Under the pieces are notes generated by a model. It ran no database searches and was not told where the DNA came from. It saw nothing but the letters and a program-made list of their open reading frames with translations. The translations under genes and the position numbers were made by a program. From positions 1 to 15,323 of the forward strand of contig JAITQL010000207.1 in NCBI GenBank assembly GCA_031288935.1: a DNA stretch of 15,323 nucleotides, read 5' to 3'. Source of the stretch: Tannerella sp. GTDB taxonomy: Bacteria > Bacteroidota > Bacteroidia > Bacteroidales > Tannerellaceae. Positions 7,378-14,095 of this stretch are shown in pieces (the stretch's first letter is position 1; every line of letters starts with the position of its first letter).

Positions 7378-7547
7378 GGCATTAACCGGTTACAGTTTGT
7401 TCTCCCGGTTTCCGCAAAAAAAATACCCGGTTCGGCTTTGAACACATTCCCTTTGGCAATGGAAATATCGTATTCGCTGCCTGCAAGCGAATCGGATTTG
7501 ACTTCGTATCCTTCGCCTAACAATAGCTTGTTGATTTCGTTGTTCAT
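7374..7547 (-). CDS. Small hypothetical protein (57 aa) coupled to the RyR-domain gene
   Basis: I do not recognise this protein. It begins MNNEINKLLLGEGYEV and ends NRLMP; it has no membrane segment or signal peptide. Its TGA overlaps the ATG of the RyR-domain gene as ATGA, a typical coupling arrangement. A good promoter lies directly upstream, leaving a leader of only about 10 nt before this ATG, and the A-rich leader is typical of Bacteroidota start sites. The frame stays open 15 codons upstream, across the promoter box, so the internal ATG at 7547 is preferred. It could be a regulator or partner of the membrane protein, a translated leader, or the remnant of a longer gene; the segment GYEVKSDSLAGSEYDI looks like one folded strand-turn-strand unit. 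Confidence 0.5.
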   Translation of the reverse strand: MNNEINKLLLGEGYEVKSDSLAGSEYDISIAKGNVFKAEPGIFFAETGRTNCNRLMP

Positions 7548-7561
7548 ATTTCGTTTTTTTG

Positions 7562-7593
7562 CAAATGTAGATATATCTGCAACAATGGCCAAA
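7562..7593 (-). promoter_or_regulatory. Bacteroidota promoter for the 57-aa ORF / RyR gene pair
   Basis: The minus strand reads TTTG (7593-7590), 20 nt, then TACATTTG (7569-7562). This fits the TTTG ... TAnnTTTG consensus and spacing well. The expected transcription start is about 10 nt upstream of the ATG at 7547. Confidence 0.75.
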
Positions 7594-7912
7594 TTGACAT
7601 TCTTATTTTAGACAAGAGCCCAACTCGAAGGCGAAGTACAGCTTTCCGGTACGCACCGCGGCAAGGCAACGGTACGTACTGAATTGAGAATTGAGAACGG
7701 TAGCGCTTTTGTAAATAAATGGAGAATATTACACTTGCTACCTCCTAATTTCAATCAGTAAATGCGAATTTAGGGTTTAAGCACGGGAAAAAAATGCTGC
7801 TGATGATGGATTGTGCTATAATTACATGCGCTGCGAAACACGATGCGTTCACCGTATGGAAACAGTCCCCCGAAAAGGGGATTGCTTCTCCATACGGCTT
7901 GCGCCTTTTTTG
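7594..7912. other. Non-coding region between the RyR operon and the phosphoesterase gene
   Basis: Apart from the strong hairpin at 7845-7904 and a TATAAT at 7817-7822, I see only degenerate sequence, including GAATTGAGAATTGAGAA around 7680-7696. No protein-coding signal was recognised on either strand. Confidence 0.6.
7845..7911 (+). terminator. Long hairpin followed by a T-run (terminator or end of a small RNA)
   Basis: The outer stem GCGT (7845-7848) with GCGC (7901-7904), the middle stem CCGTATGGA (7852-7860) with TCCATACGG (7889-7897), and the inner stem CAGTCCCC (7863-7870) with GGGGATTG (7877-7884) form a near-continuous helix. On the plus strand it is followed by six T (7906-7911), the layout of an intrinsic terminator. 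The adjacent phosphoesterase gene ends here on the other strand, where no U-tract follows. Either it ends an unannotated plus-strand transcript or it protects the 3' end of the minus-strand mRNA. Confidence 0.55.
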
Positions 7913-8932
7913 TTATTTCTTGCCCTTCTGCGGCAAATCGTCCGGAAATTTTACCTGATTGATCACTATTTCCTCATTCAGGCGTATCCAAGTGTCGAAT
8001 CCCCGCTGTCCTTCGGTCAGTTCGATGAGACGGACGCCGTTCTTCAGGTCGCCGTACGTGTTTTTGCTGCCGGAGAAACGGCCGTAGGCCAGCGCAATCC
8101 CGCAGTAGTTGAAGATGTAGTCGTTGACGTGGTCGTGTCCGACATACATGCCCATCACATCGCCCTTTTCGAGCATGGCGGTGAACATGCCGGTGTTGAT
8201 TTCCGGCGAACAGACGTTTTCCAGTTGCGCTCCAATTAGCTTGTGTCCTTCTTCCTTGTAGACTGCGCGATATTCGGGCAGGGGGATATGGAAAAAAGCC
8301 AGCGCCGGCAGGGGAGTTCCCCGGTTGGCCGCCGTATATTTGTCGCTTTGTTTCCGGTACCAGTCCACCTGGTCGAAGGCAAACCAGCCATAGCCGTCCA
8401 CGGTCGGCTTCAGGGTGCTGTACTGATGCGAATCCATGCAGTACAACAGGGCTTCCGTCTTTTTTCCGTTCCGGTCTTTTATTTCGATGATGTAATTTCC
8501 GTAACCGGACACGCCCTTGATTTTTTTCATCTTGCCCACGTTGTACGGATAGGATTGCACCAGGTCGGCCAGCTGTTCGTAAGACAGTTCCTGTTCGGCG
8601 TCATGATTTCCGAATACGGCCGCCCAGGGTATTTGACGGCTTACGACCGGTTCGAGCAGCAGGTCAAAACCTCGTTTATACGGCCGGCCGGTCACGTTGT
8701 CGCCGGTAAAAATCACCAGATCCGGTTTTTCGGCATCCAGTACCAGCCGCAACATGTCTACCGTTACCTGCGAGTTGATTGCACCCGTTCCCACAGGATT
8801 GTTGTCGATATGCGTGTCGGCCACCTGCATGATTTTAAACTTGCCGCCGGCATTGAACTTGAAGTCTGCCGCATGAAGCAGACCCGGGAGGCAAAAAAGC
8901 GCCGCCCAAAAAAACATTTTCATTTTCATCAT
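7913..8932 (-). CDS. Secreted calcineurin-like metallophosphoesterase
   Basis: A two-metal phosphoesterase expected to hydrolyse a phosphate ester outside the cytoplasm; the substrate is unknown. The 339-residue protein starts with a signal peptide (MKMKMFFWAALFCLPGLLHA, cut probably after Ala21 or 22). The family motifs follow in order: D39-x-H41 in VADTHID, GDN (77-79), GNHD (108-111), FFHIPLPEY, and GHDHVND. The opening FKIMQVADTHID and overall layout resemble the PAP29/Dcr2-like branch of the calcineurin superfamily. Two adjacent ATGs (8932, 8929) are possible; the frame upstream contains no signal-like start and would cross the promoter. It is a single-gene unit with its own promoter and ends at a large hairpin. 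Confidence 0.88.
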   Translation of the reverse strand: MMKMKMFFWAALFCLPGLLHAADFKFNAGGKFKIMQVADTHIDNNPVGTGAINSQVTVDMLRLVLDAEKPDLVIFTGDNVTGRPYKRGFDLLLEPVVSRQIPWAAVFGNHDAEQELSYEQLADLVQSYPYNVGKMKKIKGVSGYGNYIIEIKDRNGKKTEALLYCMDSHQYSTLKPTVDGYGWFAFDQVDWYRKQSDKYTAANRGTPLPALAFFHIPLPEYRAVYKEEGHKLIGAQLENVCSPEINTGMFTAMLEKGDVMGMYVGHDHVNDYIFNYCGIALAYGRFSGSKNTYGDLKNGVRLIELTEGQRGFDTWIRLNEEIVINQVKFPDDLPQKGKK

Positions 8933-8987
8933 TATGATATTATTGTTAATAGATTGATAATTAGTTTCGTTTCGTTTTTGAAAGATG

Positions 8988-9019
8988 CAAATGTACAGGA
9001 TAATCCCAGAACTTGCAAA
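8988..9019 (-). promoter_or_regulatory. Bacteroidota promoter for the phosphoesterase gene
   Basis: The minus strand reads TTTG (9019-9016), 20 nt, then TACATTTG (8995-8988), an exact fit to TAnnTTTG with normal spacing, about 55 nt upstream of the ATG. It sits between the end of the split DinD-like gene (9036) and this gene, so the phosphoesterase can be transcribed independently of the disrupted gene. Confidence 0.75.
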
Positions 9020-9035
9020 CAAGCGGCGTAAAAAA

Positions 9036-9197
9036 TCAGGATTGTTCGGTCTGCGAGGCTATGGATTTGGCGCCCCGGGGTTGTTCATGCTCTTTATTGA
9101 GCAGAATCCCTTGCCTGGCAACCTGCGAATGTTCGTCAAGCGATTCGGGACTGGAAGATGCGGATATTTGTTTGGTGGAAAGTTCGGCAAGCATGTT
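9036..9197 (-). pseudogene. 3' fragment of the interrupted Bro-N/DinD-like gene
   Basis: Read on the minus strand, this segment encodes 53 residues beginning NMLAELSTKQISASS and ending IASQTEQS followed by TGA. It has no start of its own. In DinD-like proteins the motif MTNxELVLNMLAE is continuous; here MTNAELVL ends at 9594 and NMLAEL resumes at 9197. Removing 9198-9593 joins the two halves in frame and gives a 262-residue protein, the usual size for the family. The fragment is therefore the displaced C-terminus of the gene to its right. Confidence 0.85.
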
Positions 9198-9199
9198 TA

Positions 9200-9226
9200 T
9201 ACTTTACGCGGGACAGTTTTGTGCAT
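9200..9226. repeat. Left terminal inverted repeat of the insertion element
   Basis: Begins TACTTTACGCGG and ends TTTGTGCAT, with six largely divergent bases between. It matches the complement of 9567-9593 at about 22 of 27 positions. The TA at 9198-9199 precedes it. Confidence 0.85.
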
Positions 9227-9260
9227 GGCATCCGTCCCGGTCGTGTTCGGAAGCGTATCG

Positions 9261-9289
9261 AAAGCGTTTCCCCGCAGGGGAAGCGCTTT
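9261..9289. repeat. Hairpin inside the insertion element
   Basis: AAAGCGTTTCCCC (9261-9273) and GGGGAAGCGCTTT (9277-9289) form a 13-bp stem with one G-T wobble and a GCA loop. No T-run follows, so it is more likely a structural part of the element than a terminator. Confidence 0.7.
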
Positions 9290-9290
9290 A

Positions 9291-9301
9291 TTAACCGTAT
9301 G
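9291..9301. repeat. Inner inverted repeat TTAACCGTATG (left)
   Basis: This 11-mer is the exact reverse complement of CATACGGTTAA at 9528-9538. The pair encloses the tandem array, giving the element a nested architecture. Confidence 0.75.
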
Positions 9302-9325
9302 CTTTAGCTTGCGGACAGGAAAAAA

Positions 9326-9525
9326 GATACTTGTTCCCGGCTCATGAGCACTATCGTTCCCGGCTCATGAGCACTACCGTCCCCGGCACACGATCACTAC
9401 CGTCCCCGGCACACGATCACTACCGTCCCCGGCACACGATCACTACCGTCCCCGACACACGATCACTACCGTTCCAGGCACACAAACACTACCGTTCCCG
9501 ACACACGAACACTACCGTACACCGA
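9326..9525. repeat. Tandem array of 23-bp repeats (about 8.5 units)
   Basis: CACT recurs at 9349, 9372, 9395, 9418, 9441, 9464, 9487 and 9510, a strict 23-bp period, with a degenerate half unit from 9326. The shared core is CACTACCGTCCCCGGCACAC; outer units differ (TCATGAG at the left, ACACAAA and ACACGAA at the right) and inner units are nearly identical. No spacers separate the units, so this is a minisatellite. It lies wholly within the insertion element. Confidence 0.9.
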
Positions 9526-9527
9526 GA

Positions 9528-9538
9528 CATACGGTTAA
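9528..9538. repeat. Inner inverted repeat CATACGGTTAA (right)
   Basis: Partner of 9291-9301. It is followed by a small perfect hairpin, CTGTCTC (9546-9552) with GAGACAG (9556-9562), before the right terminal repeat. Confidence 0.75.
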
Positions 9539-9566
9539 TGAAGTGCTGTCTCTGCGAGACAGGCCA

Positions 9567-9593
9567 ATGCACAAAGTCATGCCGCGTAAAGTA
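9567..9593. repeat. Right terminal inverted repeat of the insertion element
   Basis: On the minus strand it reads TACTTTACGCGG, six divergent bases, then TTTGTGCAT. TA at 9594-9595 follows and forms part of the CTA codon of the interrupted gene. Confidence 0.85.
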
Positions 9594-10300
9594 TAGTACC
9601 AGCTCGGCATTGGTCATGTTGTCGCGCAGGTTTTCCTTTTTCAGTCCCTTGAACTGTTTGTACTCTTTCGCCGTTTTGTCTGCCCATGTTTTGTAGATAA
9701 TATCCGTCAAGGTAGCAAACTGGACGCCTTCCTGCGCACCGCGCGATTTCCATTCATCGGTCAATTCCTTGCGGATTTCGATGCTTTTCAGTCGCTGATT
9801 GATCCGGTTGTCGGAATACCCCAGCCGTTTATAATCCATCATTGCCTGTTCGATAGACAGTTCGGGGTCTTGCATCCGGTCTAAACGTTCTTTGGCCGTT
9901 TGTGCAATCCACAGTTTGAACGGCTCCGCCCCGGGCGAAGGAATGGATTGAATCAGGCGGAAAACCTGCTGCGTATTAGCTACATCCGTCATTCTCATCT
10001 TACCGTCAGGGGCAGGTAATTTCAACTGGTGACAATTTGTCACCGTTTCATTTCCATCTTCTTTAAGCCGCTGCTTCAATTTATTCCAATATTTTCGACC
10101 GTCAACGCGATCCGTTAATATCGAAACCATATCCACTATGGAAAAATACCACTCTTCTTCCGTTTCGTTCCATACGGCACAGACTTTCTTTTCTTCAAAT
10201 ATCCTTATGCTCTCTTTCATATTCAACAGTGGTAATAAATGTTTATAATACGCGGTATGATTCTGTTTACATGTTGCCGTAGGCGGCCTGTGATTTCAGG

Positions 10301-13141
10301 TTACCGGCATGTACACAGGTTCCGGTCGCCGTACGCATTGTTGACGCGCGCTACATGTACCCAAAACTTGTTTTCGTGCAGCCATTCCAGCGGAAACGCC
10401 GCTTTGGAACGCGCATAGACATGATTCCACGTATCGGCCGATACTTCATATTCGGGGTGAGGCGCATTTTTCAGGACATGATCCTCTTTGGACGCCGTCC
10501 CGCTTTCCACCTCGCGGATTTCCTCGCGGATACATTCCATCACTTCGATGAACCGGTCCAACTCTGCTTTGCTTTCGCTTTCCGTCGGTTCGATCATCAA
10601 CGTGCCGTGCACGGGGAACGACAGGGTTGGGGCATGGTATCCGAAGTCGATCAGCCGTTTGGCGATGTCGTTTTCATCAATGCCCGAAGCCGCCTTGAAG
10701 TGACGGCATTCCAGAATCAGCTCGTGGCCGACGCGCCCCTGTTTGCCTGTATAGACAATGCCGTAGGCGTCGCCCAGTTTGGCGGCCAGGTAATTGGCGT
10801 TCAGTATGGCAGTCCGGGTTGCCCGTGTCAGGCCTTCCGTGCCCAGCAGACGGATGTAGGCGTAGGCGACGGGCAGGATGCCGGCGCTGCCGCAGGGCGC
10901 CGCGGCGACGCTGTTTCGCTCTTCGCTGCCGCACAGGACCGGATGGGCGGGCAGGAACGGAATCAGGTGCGACGCTACGCAGACGGGGCCTGCGCCCGGC
11001 CCGCCGCCGCCGTGTGGCGAGGCAAAGGTCTTGTGCAGGTTCAGGTGGCATACGTCCGCCCCGATGATGCCCGGATTCGTCAGTCCCACCTGCGCGTTCA
11101 TGTTGGCGCCGTCCATGTATACCTGTCCGCCGCAGGCATGAACCATGCGGCACAGCTCCGGTACGTCCGCCTCGAAAATGCCATGCGTGGAGGGATACGT
11201 GATCATGCAGGCCGCCAGTTTTTCCCGGTTTTCTTCGGCCTTGAGGCGGAAGTCGGCCGGATCAATGTTTCCCCTTTCGTCGCAGCGAACGGTCACGGTC
11301 GTGTAACCGCACTGGACGGCGCTGGCCGGATTCGTGCCATGCGCCGAAGCGGGCAGCAGGACGACGCTGCGGTGTCCCTGGCCGATGCTTTCCAGATAGG
11401 AACGGATGACGCGCAGCCCCGCATACTCGCCGGCCGCTCCGGAGTTGGGTTGCAGGCTGACGCCCTGCAGGCCGGTGATCTCCGCCAGGCAGGCCGCCAG
11501 GTTTTCGATCAGTTCGGCATAGCCGCCCGCCTGGTCTGCCGGCGCGTAGGGATGTATATGCTGAAATTCGGGACGGCTAAGCGGGAGAAGCTCCGACGCC
11601 GCGTTCAGCTTCATCGTGCACGATCCCAGCGAAATCATCGAGTGAGCCAGCGAAATATCCCTGCGCTCCAGCCGCTTGACATAACGCATCAGTTCCGTTT
11701 CGGTATGAAAGTTTTTGAACACCTCCTGCTCCAGAAAGTTGGAGCTGCGCGCCAGCTTCCGGTCGAAATGGATTCGCCGCGGGATGCTTTCCCGTAAAAC
11801 ATACTCCGTGCCGGCGGCTTCGGAAAAGATGTACAGCAAAACACCCACATCCGTTACCTGCGTTGTTTCGTCCAGGCTGATGCCGATTTCACCGCTGTCG
11901 AAATAGCGCAGATTGACGCGGCAGGCCAGGGCTGTCTCGCGCAGCGCCGTGACGGACACGCGAGGCGGCAAAGCCACTTTCAGCGTGTCGAAACAGTTTT
12001 TGTTCAACGGCCGATACCCCAGTTTTTCCAGTTCTGCGGAAAGAAATCCGGCATATGCGTGGATCCGGCCGGCGATGTCGCGCAACCCTTCGGCGCCGTG
12101 ATATACGGCATAAAATCCGGCCATCGTTGCCGGCAGCGCCTGGGAGGTACAGATATTGGACGTTGCCTTTTCGCGTTTGATATGCTGTTCGCGCGTCTGG
12201 AGCGCCAGCCGGTAAGCCGGTTTTCCGTACGCATCTACGGACAGTCCGACGATGCGTCCCGGTATCTGGCGCTTATATTCGTCCTTCACGGCAAAATAAG
12301 CGGCGGACGGCCCCCCGTAGAACATCGGGATGCCGAAACGCTGGCTGCTGCCGAACACCGCGTCGGCGTCCCATTCGCCCGGCGGCACGAGCAGCGCCAG
12401 GCCCAGCAGATCGGCAGCCACGGCAACGCGCGTCCCGTTGGCGTGCGCCTGCGAAACGAACCCCGCATAGTCTTCGATGGAACCGTTCCCGTCGGGATAC
12501 TGGAGGATGGCGCCGAACACACGCTCCGTAAACGGAAACTGCCGGTAATCGCCCGCGACCACTTCGATGCCTTGCGGCGCCATACGGGTGCGGAGGACGG
12601 CCAGCGTGGATTCAAACACGTTTTCGTCCACAAACAGTACCTGCGCCCCGGCCTTTACCTGCTCGCGGCTGCGGGTGGCGCAGAACATCGTTGCGGCTTC
12701 GGCGGCGGCCGTCGCCTCGTCCAGCAGCGAACAGTTGGCCAGCGGCATCCCGGTCAGTTCGCACACCACGGTCTGGAAATTGAACAGGGCTTCCAGACGG
12801 CCTTGCGACACTTCGGCCTGATAGGGTGTGTAAGAGGTGTACCAGACCGGATTTTCGAATACGTTCCGCAGGATGGGCGCCGGGCAAACGGTGTCATACC
12901 AGCCCATCCCGATATACGACGTAAAGAGTTTGTTTTTGGATGCCAGTTCGGCGACATGTTCGGCAAACTCGCGTTCGGTCATCGGTTCGGGCAGATTCAA
13001 CGGCTTCTTCAACCGGATGGCCGCCGGGACGGTTTGTTCAATCAGTTCGTCCATGGAGGCCACTCCGACGGTTTGCAGCATCGAAGGCACGTCATCCGGG
13101 CTAATGCCGGTGTGGCGGTTTGCAAATGTATTTGTATTCAT
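10301..13141 (-). CDS. gcvP: Glycine dehydrogenase (decarboxylating), P-protein of the glycine cleavage system
   Basis: The PLP enzyme decarboxylates glycine and passes the aminomethyl group to the lipoyl arm of GcvH. The 946-residue product is a full single-chain P-protein with both homologous halves. Family landmarks are [15 protein letters not shown] near the start, [66 protein letters not shown], and the PLP-binding HLNLHKTF with Lys704, followed by the glycine-rich loop [11 protein letters not shown] at 13141 places [11 protein letters not shown] in the normal position. The C-terminus ends [13 protein letters not shown], one residue shorter in the DRNLxCTC motif and without the usual short Pro/Tyr tail, which may reflect a late frameshift but should not touch the active site. 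gcvH and gcvT are not in the window. The gene has its own -7 box. Confidence 0.97.
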   Translation of the reverse strand: MNTNTFANRHTGISPDDVPSMLQTVGVASMDELIEQTVPAAIRLKKPLNLPEPMTEREFAEHVAELASKNKLFTSYIGMGWYDTVCPAPILRNVFENPVWYTSYTPYQAEVSQGRLEALFNFQTVVCELTGMPLANCSLLDEATAAAEAATMFCATRSREQVKAGAQVLFVDENVFESTLAVLRTRMAPQGIEVVAGDYRQFPFTERVFGAILQYPDGNGSIEDYAGFVSQAHANGTRVAVAADLLGLALLVPPGEWDADAVFGSSQRFGIPMFYGGPSAAYFAVKDEYKRQIPGRIVGLSVDAYGKPAYRLALQTREQHIKREKATSNICTSQALPATMAGFYAVYHGAEGLRDIAGRIHAYAGFLSAELEKLGYRPLNKNCFDTLKVALPPRVSVTALRETALACRVNLRYFDSGEIGISLDETTQVTDVGVLLYIFSEAAGTEYVLRESIPRRIHFDRKLARSSNFLEQEVFKNFHTETELMRYVKRLERRDISLAHSMISLGSCTMKLNAASELLPLSRPEFQHIHPYAPADQAGGYAELIENLAACLAEITGLQGVSLQPNSGAAGEYAGLRVIRSYLESIGQGHRSVVLLPASAHGTNPASAVQCGYTTVTVRCDERGNIDPADFRLKAEENREKLAACMITYPSTHGIFEADVPELCRMVHACGGQVYMDGANMNAQVGLTNPGIIGADVCHLNLHKTFASPHGGGGPGAGPVCVASHLIPFLPAHPVLCGSEERNSVAAAPCGSAGILPVAYAYIRLLGTEGLTRATRTAILNANYLAAKLGDAYGIVYTGKQGRVGHELILECRHFKAASGIDENDIAKRLIDFGYHAPTLSFPVHGTLMIEPTESESKAELDRFIEVMECIREEIREVESGTASKEDHVLKNAPHPEYEVSADTWNHVYARSKAAFPLEWLHENKFWVHVARVNNAYGDRNLCTCR

Positions 13142-13152
13142 ATATATGTACA

Positions 13153-13166
13153 GTTAAACGGTTTAC
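13153..13166. promoter_or_regulatory. Operator-like palindrome in the gcvP leader
   Basis: TAAAC-G-GTTTA (13155-13165) is palindromic, and TTAAACGGTT (13154-13163) is identical to the core of the operator-like site at 15185-15194. It lies 12-25 nt upstream of the gcvP ATG. Binding by the LacI protein of this window is only a possibility. Confidence 0.3.
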
Positions 13167-13207
13167 TTTCACTTTCGGATCGGAATGATCTTCCTGTTAT
13201 TGCGATG

Positions 13208-13215
13208 CAAAGTTA
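13208..13215 (-). promoter_or_regulatory. Bacteroidota -7 box upstream of gcvP
   Basis: The minus strand reads TAACTTTG, an exact TAnnTTTG, about 67 nt upstream of the ATG. No good TTTG -33 box is visible. I saw no glycine-riboswitch-like tandem structure in the short leader. Confidence 0.55.
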
Positions 13216-13388
13216 CGTTTTTTTCGCTATTTACCCGTTTCAGACTTGCCTGATACGTATGGCCCGTCAGTCCATGCCTTCAGGACGGCGCCCTTCAAGT
13301 AGTACGCCGTATGTGCTCGCAGGGTTTGTTTTGCTGAAATACCGTCTACGACATGGAACAGCGCAAAGCCGTCATGTTTACCGAGCGT

Positions 13389-13419
13389 TTTGCCTGTTTG
13401 AAAAGAAACCGTACTTTTG
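13389..13419 (+). promoter_or_regulatory. Bacteroidota promoter for yjbQ
   Basis: TTTG (13389-13392), 19 nt, then TACTTTTG (13412-13419), matching the consensus. It is 31 nt upstream of the yjbQ ATG. Confidence 0.7.
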
Positions 13420-13450
13420 TCATGCAATCATAAAACAGAAAGAAAACAAG

Positions 13451-13867
13451 ATGAAAAGCTATCGAAAAGAACTGTGGTTTAATATCCGTTCGAGGCGTGA
13501 ATTAATCAATATCACGCCGGAAGTGAATGCTTGCCTGTCCGAAAGCGGTATCAGGGAAGGACTGGTGTTAGTCAATGCCATGCACATCACCTCAAGCGTA
13601 TTCATTAACGATGACGAGAGCGGTTTGCATCACGACATCGACGTGTGGCTCGAAAAACTGGCGCCCGAAAAACCTTACAGCCAGTATCGTCACAACACGT
13701 TCGAAGACAACGCCGATGCACATCTCAAGCGGTCGGTGATGGGACGCGAAGTTGTAGTAGCCGTTACCAATGGCCAATTGGATTTCGGGCCGTGGGAACA
13801 GATCTTCTACGGCGAATTTGATGGCAAACGCCGGAAAAGAGTATTGGTTAAGATTATCGGGGAGTGA
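13451..13867 (+). CDS. yjbQ: YjbQ family protein (UPF0047)
   Basis: A small 138-residue cytoplasmic protein of the YjbQ/UPF0047 family; E. coli YjbQ shows weak thiamine-phosphate-synthase activity, and the physiological role is unsettled. Typical features are the start [21 protein letters not shown], the core [15 protein letters not shown] with His45, the segment [19 protein letters not shown] containing the second conserved His group, and the end [18 protein letters not shown] ... [12 protein letters not shown]. Length and order match the family from end to end. The frame stays open far upstream as antisense of gcvP, but the ATG at 13451 gives the family start and follows a good promoter. 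It is a single-gene unit; no thiamine genes are adjacent. Confidence 0.93.
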   Translation: MKSYRKELWFNIRSRRELINITPEVNACLSESGIREGLVLVNAMHITSSVFINDDESGLHHDIDVWLEKLAPEKPYSQYRHNTFEDNADAHLKRSVMGREVVVAVTNGQLDFGPWEQIFYGEFDGKRRKRVLVKIIGE

Positions 13868-14012
13868 TTAACAGGCAACTGCGAGTCTTTTTCAGAAAAG
13901 GTCGGATTTGGATTGGCTGATTTCTCTCAGAGAGGGCCGTTCGTTTTTAACATTATCCATCTTCTTGAAAATGAATTGACAAAAAAATTATTCAAAAAGA
14001 AGACCTTTATTT

Positions 14013-14045
14013 TTTGGTGTATGCAGAATTAAAATTATACATTTG
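14013..14045 (+). promoter_or_regulatory. Bacteroidota promoter for the LacI-family gene
   Basis: TTTG (14013-14016), 21 nt, then TACATTTG (14038-14045). The predicted transcription start falls just before the palindrome at 14053-14070, so a bound repressor would block initiation or early elongation. Confidence 0.75.
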
Positions 14046-14052
14046 CGGAATC

Positions 14053-14070
14053 AACTTAAACGTTTAAGTT
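14053..14070. promoter_or_regulatory. LacI-type operator, perfect 18-bp palindrome
   Basis: AACTTAAACGTTTAAGTT is its own reverse complement and has the central CG typical of LacI/GalR-family operators. It lies between the promoter and the start codon of the LacI-family gene and shares the CTTAA-C-G-TTAAG pattern with the sites at 15150 and 15184. Autoregulation is inferred. Confidence 0.8.
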
Positions 14071-14095
14071 AATAACCGAAGCAAATACCAAAGTA

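Larger units (their letters stand above)
9200..9593. mobile_element. MITE-like insertion element, 394 bp, with TA target duplication
   Basis: Both ends carry TACTTTACGCGG pointing inward (9200-9211 and complement of 9582-9593). After a 6-nt divergent stretch the match resumes as TTTGTGCAT (9218-9226 and complement of 9567-9575), giving 27-bp imperfect terminal repeats in symmetric positions. TA flanks each end (9198-9199 and 9594-9595). Excising the element and one TA restores GAG CTG GTA CTA AAC ATG in the DinD-like gene exactly, which proves where the boundaries are. There is no transposase gene inside. Short size, TIRs and TA duplication suggest a non-autonomous element, possibly mobilised by an IS630/mariner-like transposase; that link is inference. 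Inside are a 13-bp-stem hairpin, inner inverted repeats and a 23-bp tandem array. Confidence 0.85.
9489..10220 (-). pseudogene. 5' part of a Bro-N / DinD-like gene, interrupted by insertion
   Basis: Family members have an N-terminal BRO domain (as in phage antirepressors) and a DinD-like C-terminal part; DinD in E. coli is DNA-damage-induced. Residues 1-209 are native: IRIFEEKKVCAVWNETEEEWYFSIVDMVSILT, WNKLKQRLKED, TDVANTQQVFRLIQSIPSPGAEPFKLW, IEQAMMDYKRLGYSDNRINQRLKSI, ending MTNAELVL at 9594. The last 34 codons (9593-9489) are read from the inserted element and are not family-like, so any product is a 243-residue chimera lacking the conserved C-terminus. ATG at 10220 is chosen; a TTG two codons upstream is less likely. 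It lies 80 bp downstream of gcvP and is less GC-rich than gcvP, typical of accessory or phage-related genes. Confidence 0.85.

Noticed and set aside
7382..7391. TTAACCGGTT, identical to a LacI operator core, inside the 57-aa ORF
   Set aside because: It is a 10-bp match within coding sequence, far from any promoter, and lacks the outer C and G of the full operator.
9326..9525. Possible CRISPR array
   Set aside because: The 23-bp units follow one another directly with no unique spacers, there are no cas genes, and the array lies inside a TIR-bounded element.
13142..13215. Glycine riboswitch before gcvP
   Set aside because: The leader is only about 65 nt and shows no tandem aptamer-like stems; the only structure is a short palindrome.
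10355..13450. Long open frames on the plus strand opposite gcvP
   Set aside because: They run antisense to a full-length, highly conserved gene, are rich in Arg/Pro/Ala from GC-rich codons, and have no recognisable domain. The only genuine coding part is yjbQ, starting at 13451.
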